A stretch of 64,000 bases of DNA from Streptomyces melanogenes (lineage in GTDB: Bacteria > Actinomycetota > Actinomycetes > Streptomycetales > Streptomycetaceae): contig NZ_BMTS01000011.1 of assembly GCF_014649795.1 (NCBI RefSeq), positions 108,391 to 172,390 of the forward strand, read 5' to 3'. The notes below the pieces were generated by a model, which did not search any database, was not told where the DNA came from, and worked only from the letters and a program-made list of their open reading frames with translations. The translations under genes and the position numbers were made by a program. Positions 16,562 to 24,073 of the stretch are shown here, in pieces. Each line of letters starts with the position of its first letter. Position 1 is the first letter of the stretch.

Positions 16562-17142
16562 GGGTTCACCTCGAAGGCGCGGGCGCGCCTGACCTGGTCG
16601 GGGTCGGACATGACGGCCTGGATCTCCTGCGGACGGCCGTTCTCGATGAAGTGGTCGACCTTCACCTCGATGAAGAGGGCGTCGGCCCGGACCGCCACCG
16701 GCCCGCCGGGGCCGCCTATCCGCCCGGTCGCCGTGGAGTAGATCTTCCGGCCGTCGACGGCGGTGACCTCGGCCTCCAGGAACAGCACGGTGTCCACCGG
16801 CACGGGCCGCACGAAGTCGGTCTCCAGCCGGCCGGTCACCGCGATCGTCTGCAGCAGCCAGTTCAGCGAGCCGAGCGTCTCGTCGAGCGCGGTGGCGAGC
16901 ACCCCGCCGTGCGCGAGACCGGGCGCGCCCTGGTGCGCGGGGCGCACGGTGAACTCGGCGGTGACGGTCACGCCCGCGCCGGCCCGCGCCTCCAGGTGCA
17001 GTCCGTGGGGCTGTCCGCCGCCGCAGCCGAAGCAGTGCTCGTAGTGCGCGCCGAGCAGCTCGCCCGGGGCGGGCGCGTCGGGGTGCCGGACCGGCGGCTT
17101 GGCGTCGGCCGGGGGCGTCAGGGACGCAGATCTAGCAGTCAC
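16558..17142 (-). CDS. PaaI family (hotdog-fold) thioesterase
   Basis: The 194-aa protein has a hotdog thioesterase domain (about 45-185). Features are the cysteine-rich HYEHCFGCGGGQPHGL, the catalytic-region HQGAPGLAHGGVLATALDET and a TGRLETDFVRPVPV strand pair. It probably hydrolyses acyl-CoA thioesters; the substrate cannot be inferred. The GTG at 17142 is chosen as start because the upstream extension is arginine-rich and overlaps the divergent promoter region of the DUF3093 gene. It overlaps dut by four bases. Confidence 0.83.
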   Translation of the reverse strand: MTARSASLTPPADAKPPVRHPDAPAPGELLGAHYEHCFGCGGGQPHGLHLEARAGAGVTVTAEFTVRPAHQGAPGLAHGGVLATALDETLGSLNWLLQTIAVTGRLETDFVRPVPVDTVLFLEAEVTAVDGRKIYSTATGRIGGPGGPVAVRADALFIEVKVDHFIENGRPQEIQAVMSDPDQVRRARAFEVNP

Positions 17143-17200
17143 AGCCGCTGACCTTACCCGCGGTCCCGGGCGCCGGTCGCGCCGTGCCAAGCTTGCTGTC

Positions 17201-17704
17201 ATGCAGCCGAACGCCCCTCAGTACACCGAACGCCTCACCACCCCCCGCTCGTGGTGGCTGATCGCCGCCCTGGTCGGGGTGGCGTGCGCGCTGATGCTGC
17301 TGCCGCTGGGCGGCCTGCCGCTGCTCGCGGGCCTGATCGGCGGGACGGCCGCGGCCGCGGTGGTGGTGAGTTCGTACGGGTCGGTACGGATCCGGGTGGT
17401 GGCGGGCACGCTGGTGGCGGGCGACGCCCGGATCCCGGTGACCGCGCTCGGCGAGCCCGAGGTGCTGGACGCGGAGGAGGCCAGGGCCTGGCGCCTCCAC
17501 AAGGCCGACCCGCGCGCGTTCATGCTGCTGCGCAGCTACATTCCGACGGCGGTGCGGGTGGAGATCACGGACCCGCAGGACCCGACCCCGTACGTCTATC
17601 TGTCGACGCGGGACCCGCAGGCCCTCAAGGCGGCACTGGCGAAGACAGCCCCTCCGGCGTCTGAGGAGCGGGGTCCGGGGCAGAGCCCCGCGCCCACGGC
17701 CTAA
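17201..17704 (+). CDS. DUF3093 family membrane protein
   Basis: The 167-aa protein has two transmembrane helices (about residues 17-60), then a soluble domain (ARIPVTALGEPEVLDAEEARAW; PTPYVYLSTRDPQALKAAL) typical of DUF3093 (M. tuberculosis Rv2698). Function is unknown. Its last 20 residues are encoded by an intergenic repeat element, so the natural C-terminus probably ended earlier. Its TAA overlaps, by two bases on the opposite strand, the TAG of the next gene. Confidence 0.85.
   Translation: MQPNAPQYTERLTTPRSWWLIAALVGVACALMLLPLGGLPLLAGLIGGTAAAAVVVSSYGSVRIRVVAGTLVAGDARIPVTALGEPEVLDAEEARAWRLHKADPRAFMLLRSYIPTAVRVEITDPQDPTPYVYLSTRDPQALKAALAKTAPPASEERGPGQSPAPTA
17646..17690 (+). repeat. Streptomyces intergenic repeat, family B, inside the 3' end of the DUF3093 gene
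   Basis: The element begins CAGCCCCTCCGGCGTCTGAG and continues through the hairpin GGGTCCGGGGCAGAGCCC. It is a variant of a very common Streptomyces intergenic element that normally lies between genes. Here it is translated in frame as part of the C-terminus. Confidence 0.6.
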
Positions 17705-18684
17705 CGGCCGAGCTCCTTCGGGATCTCCCCGGGCCGCAGAGGATCGGCGGGCTGCTCCAGGGCCGGGAGCGAGGCCAGCGCGTCCCACGGCACCTGCCGC
17801 TTGCGCAGATCGTCGCGGACATGCGCCGCGACCTTCTTCGTATCGCGCCGGTTCATCACCGCGCCCACCGCCGCCCCGACCATGAACGGCGTCAGGTTCG
17901 GCAGATTGCGGACCATGCGCTTCATGATCTGCTGGCGCAGTTCGCGCTTCATCTGGCCGCCGAGCGCGGCATTGATGGTCGCCGGTCTGGTCACCTGGAC
18001 GCCGCGCTCCTCGGTCCAGGACGTCAGATACGCCATGGAGCGCTCTTTCAGATTGCCGGGCGGGCGCATCCCGTAGACCTCGTGGAGCTCGGCGATGAGC
18101 TTCAGTTCGATGGCGGCGACGCCGGTGATCTCGGCGGCCAGCTCGGCCGGCATGGCCGGCGGGACGGGAAGCATCGCGGCGGCGCCGATGCCCGCGCCCA
18201 CCGTGGACGTGGCGTTCGCGGCGCCCGCGATCAGTTTGTCGGCGATTTCCTCCCGGCCCAGGCCCGGGAATTGCCCGCGCAGGGTCGCCAGGTCGCGGAC
18301 CGGAATGCGCGGGGCGATGTCGATGACGCGGTCGGCGAGGTGCCCGATTCCGGCCCTGGCACTCGCGCCGCTCCAGCGGACGCCCTTCTTGAGCGCGGGG
18401 ACGCCCTTGGTGGCGGCGGCCCGGCGCAGGGCGTCCAGGCGTCGGGCCCCGGCCGCGGGCCCCGCCTGGTCGTCCAGTACTGCTTCGAGCGAGGCCGGCC
18501 GGCCCCGCTCGTCCTCATGCGCACGAGCGGCAGAGCTCACCGCGGGGAGGGCGGAGGGCTCGGCGGGCGCCTGGACGCCCTCTGCCGGGCCTGTGCCGCC
18601 CTGTGACACCTCGGGCGTACCCGAGGCACCCTTTCGCCGGAACGGTCGCTTCCGGGGCGGTTCGGCGCCTTCACCGCCTTTCAC
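17701..18684 (-). CDS. Conserved protein of unknown function (EcsC-like helical region)
   Basis: The 327-aa protein begins with a basic, Pro/Ala-rich disordered region (1-85). The folded part (about 90-290) has alternating hydrophobic glycine-rich helices (AANATSTVGAGIGAAAMLPV; TPFMVGAAVGAVMNRRDTKK) resembling EcsC-type membrane-associated proteins. I do not recognise a function. The GTG start lies 12 bp after the DUF4193 stop, so the two are probably one transcript. The true start might be internal, since the first 80 residues are low-complexity. Confidence 0.65.
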   Translation of the reverse strand: MKGGEGAEPPRKRPFRRKGASGTPEVSQGGTGPAEGVQAPAEPSALPAVSSAARAHEDERGRPASLEAVLDDQAGPAAGARRLDALRRAAATKGVPALKKGVRWSGASARAGIGHLADRVIDIAPRIPVRDLATLRGQFPGLGREEIADKLIAGAANATSTVGAGIGAAAMLPVPPAMPAELAAEITGVAAIELKLIAELHEVYGMRPPGNLKERSMAYLTSWTEERGVQVTRPATINAALGGQMKRELRQQIMKRMVRNLPNLTPFMVGAAVGAVMNRRDTKKVAAHVRDDLRKRQVPWDALASLPALEQPADPLRPGEIPKELGR

Positions 18685-18696
18685 GGGCGTGCCTGA

Positions 18697-18993
18697 TCAG
18701 TCGCAGTCGCGGCAGATCGGCTGGCCGTTCTTCTCCCGGGCCAGCTGGCTGCGGTGGTGCACGAGGAAGCAGCTCATGCAGGTGAACTCGTCGGCCTGCT
18801 TGGGCAGGACCCGGACGGCGAGTTCCTCGTTGGAAAGGTCCGCGCCGGGCAGTTCCATGCCCTCCGCGGCCTCGAAGTCGTCGACGTCGACGGCCGAGGC
18901 GGACTTGTCGTTCCGCCGGGCCTTCAGTTCTTCAAGACTGTCGGAATCGACGTCGTCATCGGTCTTGCGTGGGGTGTCGTAGTCCGTTGCCAT
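18697..18993 (-). CDS. DUF4193 family zinc-ribbon protein
   Basis: The 98-aa acidic protein ends in a clear zinc-ribbon: C72-x2-C75 and C94-x2-C97 (TCMSCFLVHHRSQLAREKNG, then QPICRDCD). DUF4193 is conserved across Actinobacteria (Rv2699c in M. tuberculosis) and is usually near dut and the principal sigma factor. It may bind nucleic acid or RNA polymerase, but this is inference. The ATG at 18993 is preceded by GGGGGAGAG on the minus strand. Confidence 0.9.
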   Translation of the reverse strand: MATDYDTPRKTDDDVDSDSLEELKARRNDKSASAVDVDDFEAAEGMELPGADLSNEELAVRVLPKQADEFTCMSCFLVHHRSQLAREKNGQPICRDCD

Positions 18994-19223
18994 GTCGCTC
19001 TCCCCCTCTGGGTGGTTGCGGTGTCTCCAGCGCACGTAACGCGTGAGAGGCCGGACTTGTGCCCGACCCGAGGCGGAGATTTTGCCTCACATCAAGGTCT
19101 GTTACTCAATCGACACCCAGCCGCACTCCTCAAGAGTGATCGTCTTGGATGGCGATCGGGACCGTACACGGTCCGAATGTCGCACTTCACGGGCGTCACC
19201 CCGTGTACTTCCCGTGATCTCAC

Positions 19224-19260
19224 CCCCCGGAAACCCGGACTTTTCCCGGTTTTCCGGGGG
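19224..19260 (-). terminator. Hairpin downstream of cutS
   Basis: CCCCCGG at 19224-19230 and CCGGGGG at 19254-19260 anchor a stem of about 15 bp, with one mismatch and a short T-rich loop. It lies 127 bp beyond the cutS stop and upstream of DUF4193, so it probably separates the two transcripts. Confidence 0.5.
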
Positions 19261-19301
19261 AAGCCTTGATCACGGAGAGTAGATGGCCGGAATTTTGCCC
19301 C

Positions 19302-19315
19302 TGTGATTGATCACA
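19302..19315. promoter_or_regulatory. TGTGAT-TG-ATCACA palindrome
   Basis: Six-base arms are separated by two bases. The pattern also reads GTG-N6-CAC, which resembles binding sites of Crp-family regulators. It lies just past the cutS stop, where a plus-strand target gene is absent, so it may act on DUF4193 or be fortuitous. Confidence 0.3.
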
Positions 19316-19386
19316 CACGGATATCTTCGGAACAGGTCCCGAAAATTCCGCTCAAAGCGAACTTCTCGACGGCATCGAAAAGCATC

Positions 19387-20625
19387 TCAGACGGGCAGGG
19401 TGACACGCATCACGAGGCCGCCTCCCTCACGAGGCTCCGCGATGATACGGCCTCCGTGGGCCCGCGCGACGGATCGGGCGATGGACAGGCCGAGGCCGAC
19501 GCCCTTGTCGCTGCCGGTCCGCTCGGTCCGCAGCCGCCGGAACGGCTCGAAGAGGTTGTCGATCTCGTACGCGGGAACCACCGGCCCCGTGTTCGAGACC
19601 ACCAGGACCGCGTGGCCGTCCTTGAGCTCGGTGGTCACCGAGACCCAGCCGTCCTGCGGCACGTTGTAGCGCACGGCGTTCTGCACCAGGTTCAGGGCGA
19701 TCCGCTCGAGCAGCACGCCGTTGCCCTGGACCACCGCGAGCGCCCGCTCGCCGCGGATCTCCACGCTCTTGGCCTGGGCCTCGCCGCGGGCCTGGTCGAT
19801 GGCGCGGGAGGCGACCTCGGCCAGGTCGACCGGCTTGCGGTCGACGATCTCGTTCTCGCTCCGGGCGAGCAGCAGCAGGCCCTCGACCAGCTGCTCGCTG
19901 CGCTCGTTGGTGGCGAGCAGCGTCTTGCCCAGCTGATGGAGCTCCACGGGTGCCCCGGGATCGGAGAGGTGGACCTCCAGGAGCGTGCGGTTGATCGCCA
20001 GCGGGGTCCTCAGCTCGTGCGAGGCGTTGGCGACGAACCGCTGCTGGGCGGTGAAGGCCCGCTCCAGGCGGTCCAGCATGTCGTCGAAGGTGTCCGCGAG
20101 CTCCTTGAGCTCGTCGTCCGGGCCGTCCAGCTCGATCCGCCGGGTCAGGTCGGTCCCGGCCACCCGGCGGGCGGTGCGGGTGATCCGGCCCAGCGGCGAC
20201 AGGACGCGGCCCGCCATCGCGTAGCCGAAGGCGAAGGCGATGACGCTCAGGCCGACCAGCGCCATCAGCGAGCGGGTCAGCAGGCTGTCCAGGGCGTGCT
20301 GGCGCTGCTGGGCCATGCACCGGCTGATCGCGTCGTTGAACTCCTGGGCGTTGCCCGTGGCCGGGACCTGGCAGCTGCCGCTGGACACCGTCACGTTCTG
20401 CCCGCTGAGGATCTTGAAGGGGGCGTTGCCCGAGTGCAGGGCCGTCGCCGCCAGCAGGTAGATGATCGAGAGCAACAGGATGCCCGCGATCATGAACATG
20501 CCGCCGTAGAGCAGGGTCAGCCTTATGCGGATGGTCGGGCGCACCCAGGGGAACGGTGGCTCGGCCCCCCGGGGGTCCCAGGTGGGCTTCGGTGGCGCCG
20601 CCGGTGGCGCCGGGGTCGTGGCCAT
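19387..20625 (-). CDS. cutS: CutS, sensor histidine kinase of the CutRS secretion-stress system
   Basis: The 412-aa kinase has two membrane helices (about 34-60 and 115-138). Between them is a short extracellular sensor loop with exactly two cysteines, C85 and C103. HAMP (about 139-190), a DHp helix with His203 (ANASHELRTPLAI) and an HATPase domain follow (DKGVGLGLSIARSVARAHGG near the end). Streptomyces CutS has two conserved extracellular cysteines proposed to sense disulfide-bond or secretion stress, and CutRS represses antibiotic production and controls HtrA-type proteases. It sits five bases downstream of cutR. The symbol follows from architecture, partner and synteny. Confidence 0.82.
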   Translation of the reverse strand: MATTPAPPAAPPKPTWDPRGAEPPFPWVRPTIRIRLTLLYGGMFMIAGILLLSIIYLLAATALHSGNAPFKILSGQNVTVSSGSCQVPATGNAQEFNDAISRCMAQQRQHALDSLLTRSLMALVGLSVIAFAFGYAMAGRVLSPLGRITRTARRVAGTDLTRRIELDGPDDELKELADTFDDMLDRLERAFTAQQRFVANASHELRTPLAINRTLLEVHLSDPGAPVELHQLGKTLLATNERSEQLVEGLLLLARSENEIVDRKPVDLAEVASRAIDQARGEAQAKSVEIRGERALAVVQGNGVLLERIALNLVQNAVRYNVPQDGWVSVTTELKDGHAVLVVSNTGPVVPAYEIDNLFEPFRRLRTERTGSDKGVGLGLSIARSVARAHGGRIIAEPREGGGLVMRVTLPV

Positions 20626-20630
20626 CGCGG

Positions 20631-21284
20631 TCAGATCCGGTATCCCGAGCCGGGCACGGTGACGATGACGGGCGGCTCGCCGAGCTTGCGGCGCAGCGTC
20701 ATGACCGTCACGCGGACCACGTTGGTGAACGGGTCCGTGTTCTCGTCCCAGGCCTTCTCCAGGAGCTGCTCGGCCGAGACGACCGCGCCCTCGCTGCGCA
20801 TCAGCACCTCCAGGACCGCGAACTCCTTCGGCGCCAGCTGGATCTCCCTGCCGTCGCGGAAGATCTCGCGCCGGTTGGGGTCGAGCTTGATGCCCGCGCG
20901 CTCCAGGATGGGCGGCAGCGGCACCGTGGTGCGCCGGCCCAGGGCCCGCACCCGGGCGGTCAGCTCGCTGAAGGCGAACGGCTTGGGCAGATAGTCGTCG
21001 GCGCCGATCTCCAGGCCCTCCACCCGGTCGCTGACGTCGCCGGAGGCGGTCAGCATCAGGACCCGGGTGGGCATCCCCAGCTCGACGATCTTGCGGCAGA
21101 CGTCGTCGCCGTGCACCAGCGGGAGGTCCCGGTCGAGCACGACCACGTCGTAGTCATTGACCCCGATGCGCTCCAGGGCGGCCGCGCCGTCGTACACGAC
21201 GTCGACGGCCATCGCCTCCCGGCGCAGTCCGGTGGCCACCGCATCGGCGAGCAGCTGCTCGTCCTCGACGACGAGTACGCGCAC
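20631..21284 (-). CDS. cutR: CutR, response regulator of the CutRS system
   Basis: The 217-aa OmpR-type regulator has a receiver with the phosphoacceptor Asp in VVVLDRDLPLVHGDD and the Lys in LPKPFAFSELTARV. A winged helix follows (ending VTVPGSGYRI; RNREIFRDGR-like entry). The GTG at 21284 gives the 217-residue length I recall for CutR; the longer frame to 21389 is an arginine-rich leader and was rejected. It is transcribed first in the cutRS operon. Confidence 0.82.
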   Translation of the reverse strand: MRVLVVEDEQLLADAVATGLRREAMAVDVVYDGAAALERIGVNDYDVVVLDRDLPLVHGDDVCRKIVELGMPTRVLMLTASGDVSDRVEGLEIGADDYLPKPFAFSELTARVRALGRRTTVPLPPILERAGIKLDPNRREIFRDGREIQLAPKEFAVLEVLMRSEGAVVSAEQLLEKAWDENTDPFTNVVRVTVMTLRRKLGEPPVIVTVPGSGYRI

Positions 21285-21675
21285 GGCGCATTTCCTTCCT
21301 GTGAGCCCTGACGGGCCGGTGGTGCCCCGTGGGCGCCTGTGGGCCCCGCGCGGGCGTTCCTGAGCCCGTACGGGCGGTTCTGTGGGCACTGAAGCAGTGA
21401 CTGTGTGCTTCCATCCTGCCCCTTACGGCCATAAACCGGCGGTAAGACGGTGCCACCGCCCGGCCGCCGCCCGACCTGCGGCTTCCCGGATCGTCCGGGA
21501 ATTGCGGGGATTGCCGCGCGAGTTGAGGTTTCTCGTACACCGGGCCGGGGGAGGACGACTGCACACCCGCGATCACGCCCTGTATGTGGCATGCCACATA
21601 CGGGTTGCCCGTGATCGTGACCCCGTCGGCACACCCCCGTGCCACCGCCACCGACCCACGACGAGGGGGCGCACC
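21285..21675. other. Intergenic region upstream of cutR and of the 57-aa gene
   Basis: This 391-bp region holds the cutRS promoter (minus) and the promoter of the small gene at 21676 (plus). The notable content is the palindromic element at 21571-21616, described separately. No other gene is apparent. Confidence 0.5.
21571..21616. promoter_or_regulatory. Nested palindrome with perfect 20-bp core
   Basis: The core GTATGTGGCATGCCACATAC (21582-21601) is a perfect palindrome. It is flanked by CCC/GGG and then by GATCACG (21571-21577) and CGTGATC (21610-21616), which extend the symmetry with small bulges. It lies 60 bp before the 57-aa gene and is a strong candidate for a dimeric regulator site or an RNA hairpin leader. 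Confidence 0.5.
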
Positions 21676-21849
21676 ATGGACGCATTCACCGCAGGACTGC
21701 TGCAGCGCATCAAAGCCACGGAGACGGACCTCACGCGGGCTCGCGAGAACGGCGACGACTTCCTCGCGGAGGTCGAGCAGGCCGAGCTCGACGATCTCCA
21801 TCGCCTCGCCGCCGAACACGGCGTCGAGGTGGCGGCCGCGGCACACTGA
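21676..21849 (+). CDS. Small helical protein, 57 aa, function unknown
   Basis: The short product (MDAFTAGLLQRIKATETDLT at its start) is predicted to be two amphipathic helices rich in Glu and Ala, joined near GDDF; a coiled coil is likely. It has no cysteines and no membrane segment. Coding is supported by codon-position GC bias, by a purine-rich GACGAGGGGG before the ATG, and by flanking elements: the nested palindrome upstream and a strong terminator immediately downstream. I do not recognise a family. Confidence 0.65.
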   Translation: MDAFTAGLLQRIKATETDLTRARENGDDFLAEVEQAELDDLHRLAAEHGVEVAAAAH

Positions 21850-21858
21850 CGCGCCGCG

Positions 21859-21897
21859 GGAGACCCCCGGCACCGCGGGACGGTGCCGGGGGTCTCC
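21859..21897. terminator. Bidirectional terminator between the 57-aa gene and the inositol monophosphatase gene
   Basis: The 16-bp arms 21859-21874 and 21882-21897 pair perfectly around a seven-base loop, between the convergent stops at 21849 and 21916. Confidence 0.85.
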
Positions 21898-21915
21898 GCT
21901 GTCCGGGGACAGGCC

Positions 21916-22752
21916 CTAGTCGTGCCAGGCGCCGTGCTCCTCCAGGAGCGTCTGGAGCGGGCCGAAGAGCTCCGGGGTCGCCGCGATCGTCAGCTCCCGG
22001 GAGGGCGGGTCGCCCGCGCGCCCGCCGGTCAGGGCGCCCGCCTCGCGCGCGATGAGGTCGCCCGCCGCCAGGTCCCAGGGGTTCAGCCCGCGCTCGTAGT
22101 ACGCGTCGAGCCGCCCGGCCGCCACGTCGCACAGGTCGATCGCGGCCGAGCCGCCGCGCCGGATGTCCCGGAACTTCGGGATCAGCCGCTGGACGACGGA
22201 CGCCTGGTGGGCGCGGACCGACTGGACGTAGGCGAAGCCGGTGCCGAGCAGGGACTGCTCCAGCGGGGCGGCCGGGCGGCAGCGCAGCCGCCGCTCGCCG
22301 AGGAACGCGCCGCCGCCGAGCACCGCGTGGTACGTCTCGCCGCGCATCGGGGCCTCGACCACGCCCGCGACCCGCACGCCGTCGCGCTCGGCGGCGATGG
22401 AGACGGCCCAAGTGGGCAGTCCGTACAGGTAGTTGACGGTGCCGTCGAGCGGGTCGATGACCCAGCGGACGCCGCTGGTGCCCTCGCTGGAGGCGCCCTC
22501 CTCGCCGAGGAAGCCGTCGGCGGGGCGGTGCTCGGAGAGGAAGCCGGTGATCAGCTTCTCGGCGGCGATGTCCATCTCGGTGACGACGTCGATGGAGCTC
22601 GTCTTGGTGGCGGCGACGCCCAGGTCGTCCGGGCGCCCGTCCCGCAGCAGCGCCCCGGCCCGGCGGGCGGCCTCCAGGGCGAGCCTGAGCAGCTCCCTGT
22701 TCTCGGCGCTCCCGGCGTTGTCGGCGTCCTGGTCGGTGTGGTGCGCGGTCAT
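21916..22752 (-). CDS. Inositol monophosphatase family protein (SuhB-like)
   Basis: The 278-aa phosphatase carries the metal-binding motifs of the family: EMDIAAEKLI, GEEGA, IDPLDGTVNY (residues about 105-114) and NPWDLAAGDLIAREAG (about 220). These proteins dephosphorylate inositol-1-phosphate and related sugar or nucleotide phosphates using Mg2+. The counterpart in M. tuberculosis, suhB (Rv2701c), sits at the same place in the conserved block. It follows the ferrochelatase gene by nine bases, so the two are probably co-transcribed. Confidence 0.88.
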   Translation of the reverse strand: MTAHHTDQDADNAGSAENRELLRLALEAARRAGALLRDGRPDDLGVAATKTSSIDVVTEMDIAAEKLITGFLSEHRPADGFLGEEGASSEGTSGVRWVIDPLDGTVNYLYGLPTWAVSIAAERDGVRVAGVVEAPMRGETYHAVLGGGAFLGERRLRCRPAAPLEQSLLGTGFAYVQSVRAHQASVVQRLIPKFRDIRRGGSAAIDLCDVAAGRLDAYYERGLNPWDLAAGDLIAREAGALTGGRAGDPPSRELTIAATPELFGPLQTLLEEHGAWHD

Positions 22753-22761
22753 CGTCGCTCC

Positions 22762-23913
22762 TTACGCGTACGGGCTGTCGGCGCCGGCCGCGGCGGGCCG
22801 GGGGGCGCGGGCCGGGCAGCAGCCGACCGGGCAGAGGTCGTGCGAGGGGCCGAGCGCGCCCAGGGCGCAGCGCTCGACGCGCTGTCCGCGCTCGGTGGCG
22901 GCCCGCTCCAGGACGAGCTCGCGCACGGCGGCGGCGAACCGGGGGTCCGCGCCGACCGTGGCCGAGCGCGCGGCCGGCAGACCGAGCTCGGCGGCCTTGG
23001 CGGTGGCCTCCGTGTCCAGGTCGTACAGGACCTCCATGTGGTCCGAGACGAAGCCGATGGGCACCATCACGACCGCGGGCACGCCCTTGCCGTGCAGGGT
23101 CTCCAGGTGGTCGCAGATGTCCGGCTCCAGCCAGGGGATGTGCGGGGCGCCGGAGCGGGACTGGTAGACGAGCTCCCAGGGCCGCTCGACGCCGGTCTCC
23201 TCGCGCACCGCGTCGGCGATCAGCCGGGCCACGTCCAGGTGCTCGCGCACATAGGCGCCGCCCCGGCCGTGCTCCTCGGCCGGGCCCGAGGTGTCGGCCG
23301 AGGCGTCCGGGATCGAGTGCGTGGTGAACGCGAGGTGGGCGCCGGCGCGGACCTCCTCGGGGAGCCCGTCCAGCGAGGCGAGGACGCCGTCGATCATCGG
23401 GCGCACGAAGCCGGGGTGGTTGAAGTAGTGCCGCAGCTTGTCCACCCGCGGCGGCTCGACGCCCTCCGCCTCCAGGGCGGCCAGCGCGTCCGCCAGGTTC
23501 TCCCGGTACTGGCGGCAGCCCGAGTACGACGCGTAGGCGCTGGTGGTGAGCACGAGGATGCGGCGGTGGCCCGCCCGGGCCATCTCGCGCAGGGTGTCCG
23601 TCAGGTACGGCGCCCAGTTCCGGTTGCCCCAGTGGACCGGGAGGTCCAGGCTGTTCTGCGCGAAGTCCTCGCGCAGCGCGTCCAGCAGGGCGCGGTTCTG
23701 GTCGTTGATGGGGCTGACCCCGCCGAACAGGAAGTAGTGCTGCCCCACCTCCTTGAGCCGCTCCTTGGGGATGCCCCGGCCGCGCGTCACGTTCTCCAGG
23801 AACGGGACCACGTCGTCGGGGCCCTCGGGGCCGCCGAAGGAGAGCAGCAGCAGGGCGTCGTACGGAGCCGCGTCGCCGGCCGCTCCAGGAGCTTGATCGC
23901 GCAGATCGGACAT
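22762..23913 (-). CDS. cpfC: Coproporphyrin ferrochelatase (CpfC/HemH)
   Basis: The 383-aa enzyme inserts Fe2+ into coproporphyrin III in the actinobacterial haem route. Family features are LLLLSFGGPEGPDDVVPFLE, HYFLFGGVSPIN, the active-site His in VPIGFVSDHMEVLYDLD and the Glu-rich YQSRSGAPHIPWLEPDI. Cysteines consistent with the actinobacterial [2Fe-2S] cluster are one in SGCRQY and three at the C-terminus (DLCPVGCC). I chose the ATG at 23913; the upstream extension lacks family similarity. The Pro/Ala-rich tail after the last cysteines is probably disordered. Confidence 0.92.
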   Translation of the reverse strand: MSDLRDQAPGAAGDAAPYDALLLLSFGGPEGPDDVVPFLENVTRGRGIPKERLKEVGQHYFLFGGVSPINDQNRALLDALREDFAQNSLDLPVHWGNRNWAPYLTDTLREMARAGHRRILVLTTSAYASYSGCRQYRENLADALAALEAEGVEPPRVDKLRHYFNHPGFVRPMIDGVLASLDGLPEEVRAGAHLAFTTHSIPDASADTSGPAEEHGRGGAYVREHLDVARLIADAVREETGVERPWELVYQSRSGAPHIPWLEPDICDHLETLHGKGVPAVVMVPIGFVSDHMEVLYDLDTEATAKAAELGLPAARSATVGADPRFAAAVRELVLERAATERGQRVERCALGALGPSHDLCPVGCCPARAPRPAAAGADSPYA

Positions 23914-24073
23914 GACATCGATCCTGCCATCCGCCACTGACAACCGGGCCACCGGGAATCCCGGAAAAGCCTGTGCGCCCCGGACGCTCGCCACCATAGA
24001 GTTCAACACCGTAAGCTTTAGAACTTAAGTACTCAGCCTCACCTCCACGGTTGAGCCGGAAGCCGGAGCGCCC

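Larger units (their letters stand above)
18994..19386. other. Intergenic region between cutS and the DUF4193 gene, with hairpin and palindromes
   Basis: This 393-bp region contains no credible gene. From left to right it holds an inverted repeat GGACCGT-AC-ACGGTCC (19159-19174), a hairpin (19224-19260) and a TGTGAT-TG-ATCACA palindrome (19302-19315). It must contain the DUF4193 promoter on the minus strand and the end of the cutRS transcript. Confidence 0.6.

Noticed and set aside
19043..19282. A short open frame in the cutS-DUF4193 intergenic region
   Set aside because: It crosses a terminator hairpin and two palindromes, has no ribosome site and no codon bias.
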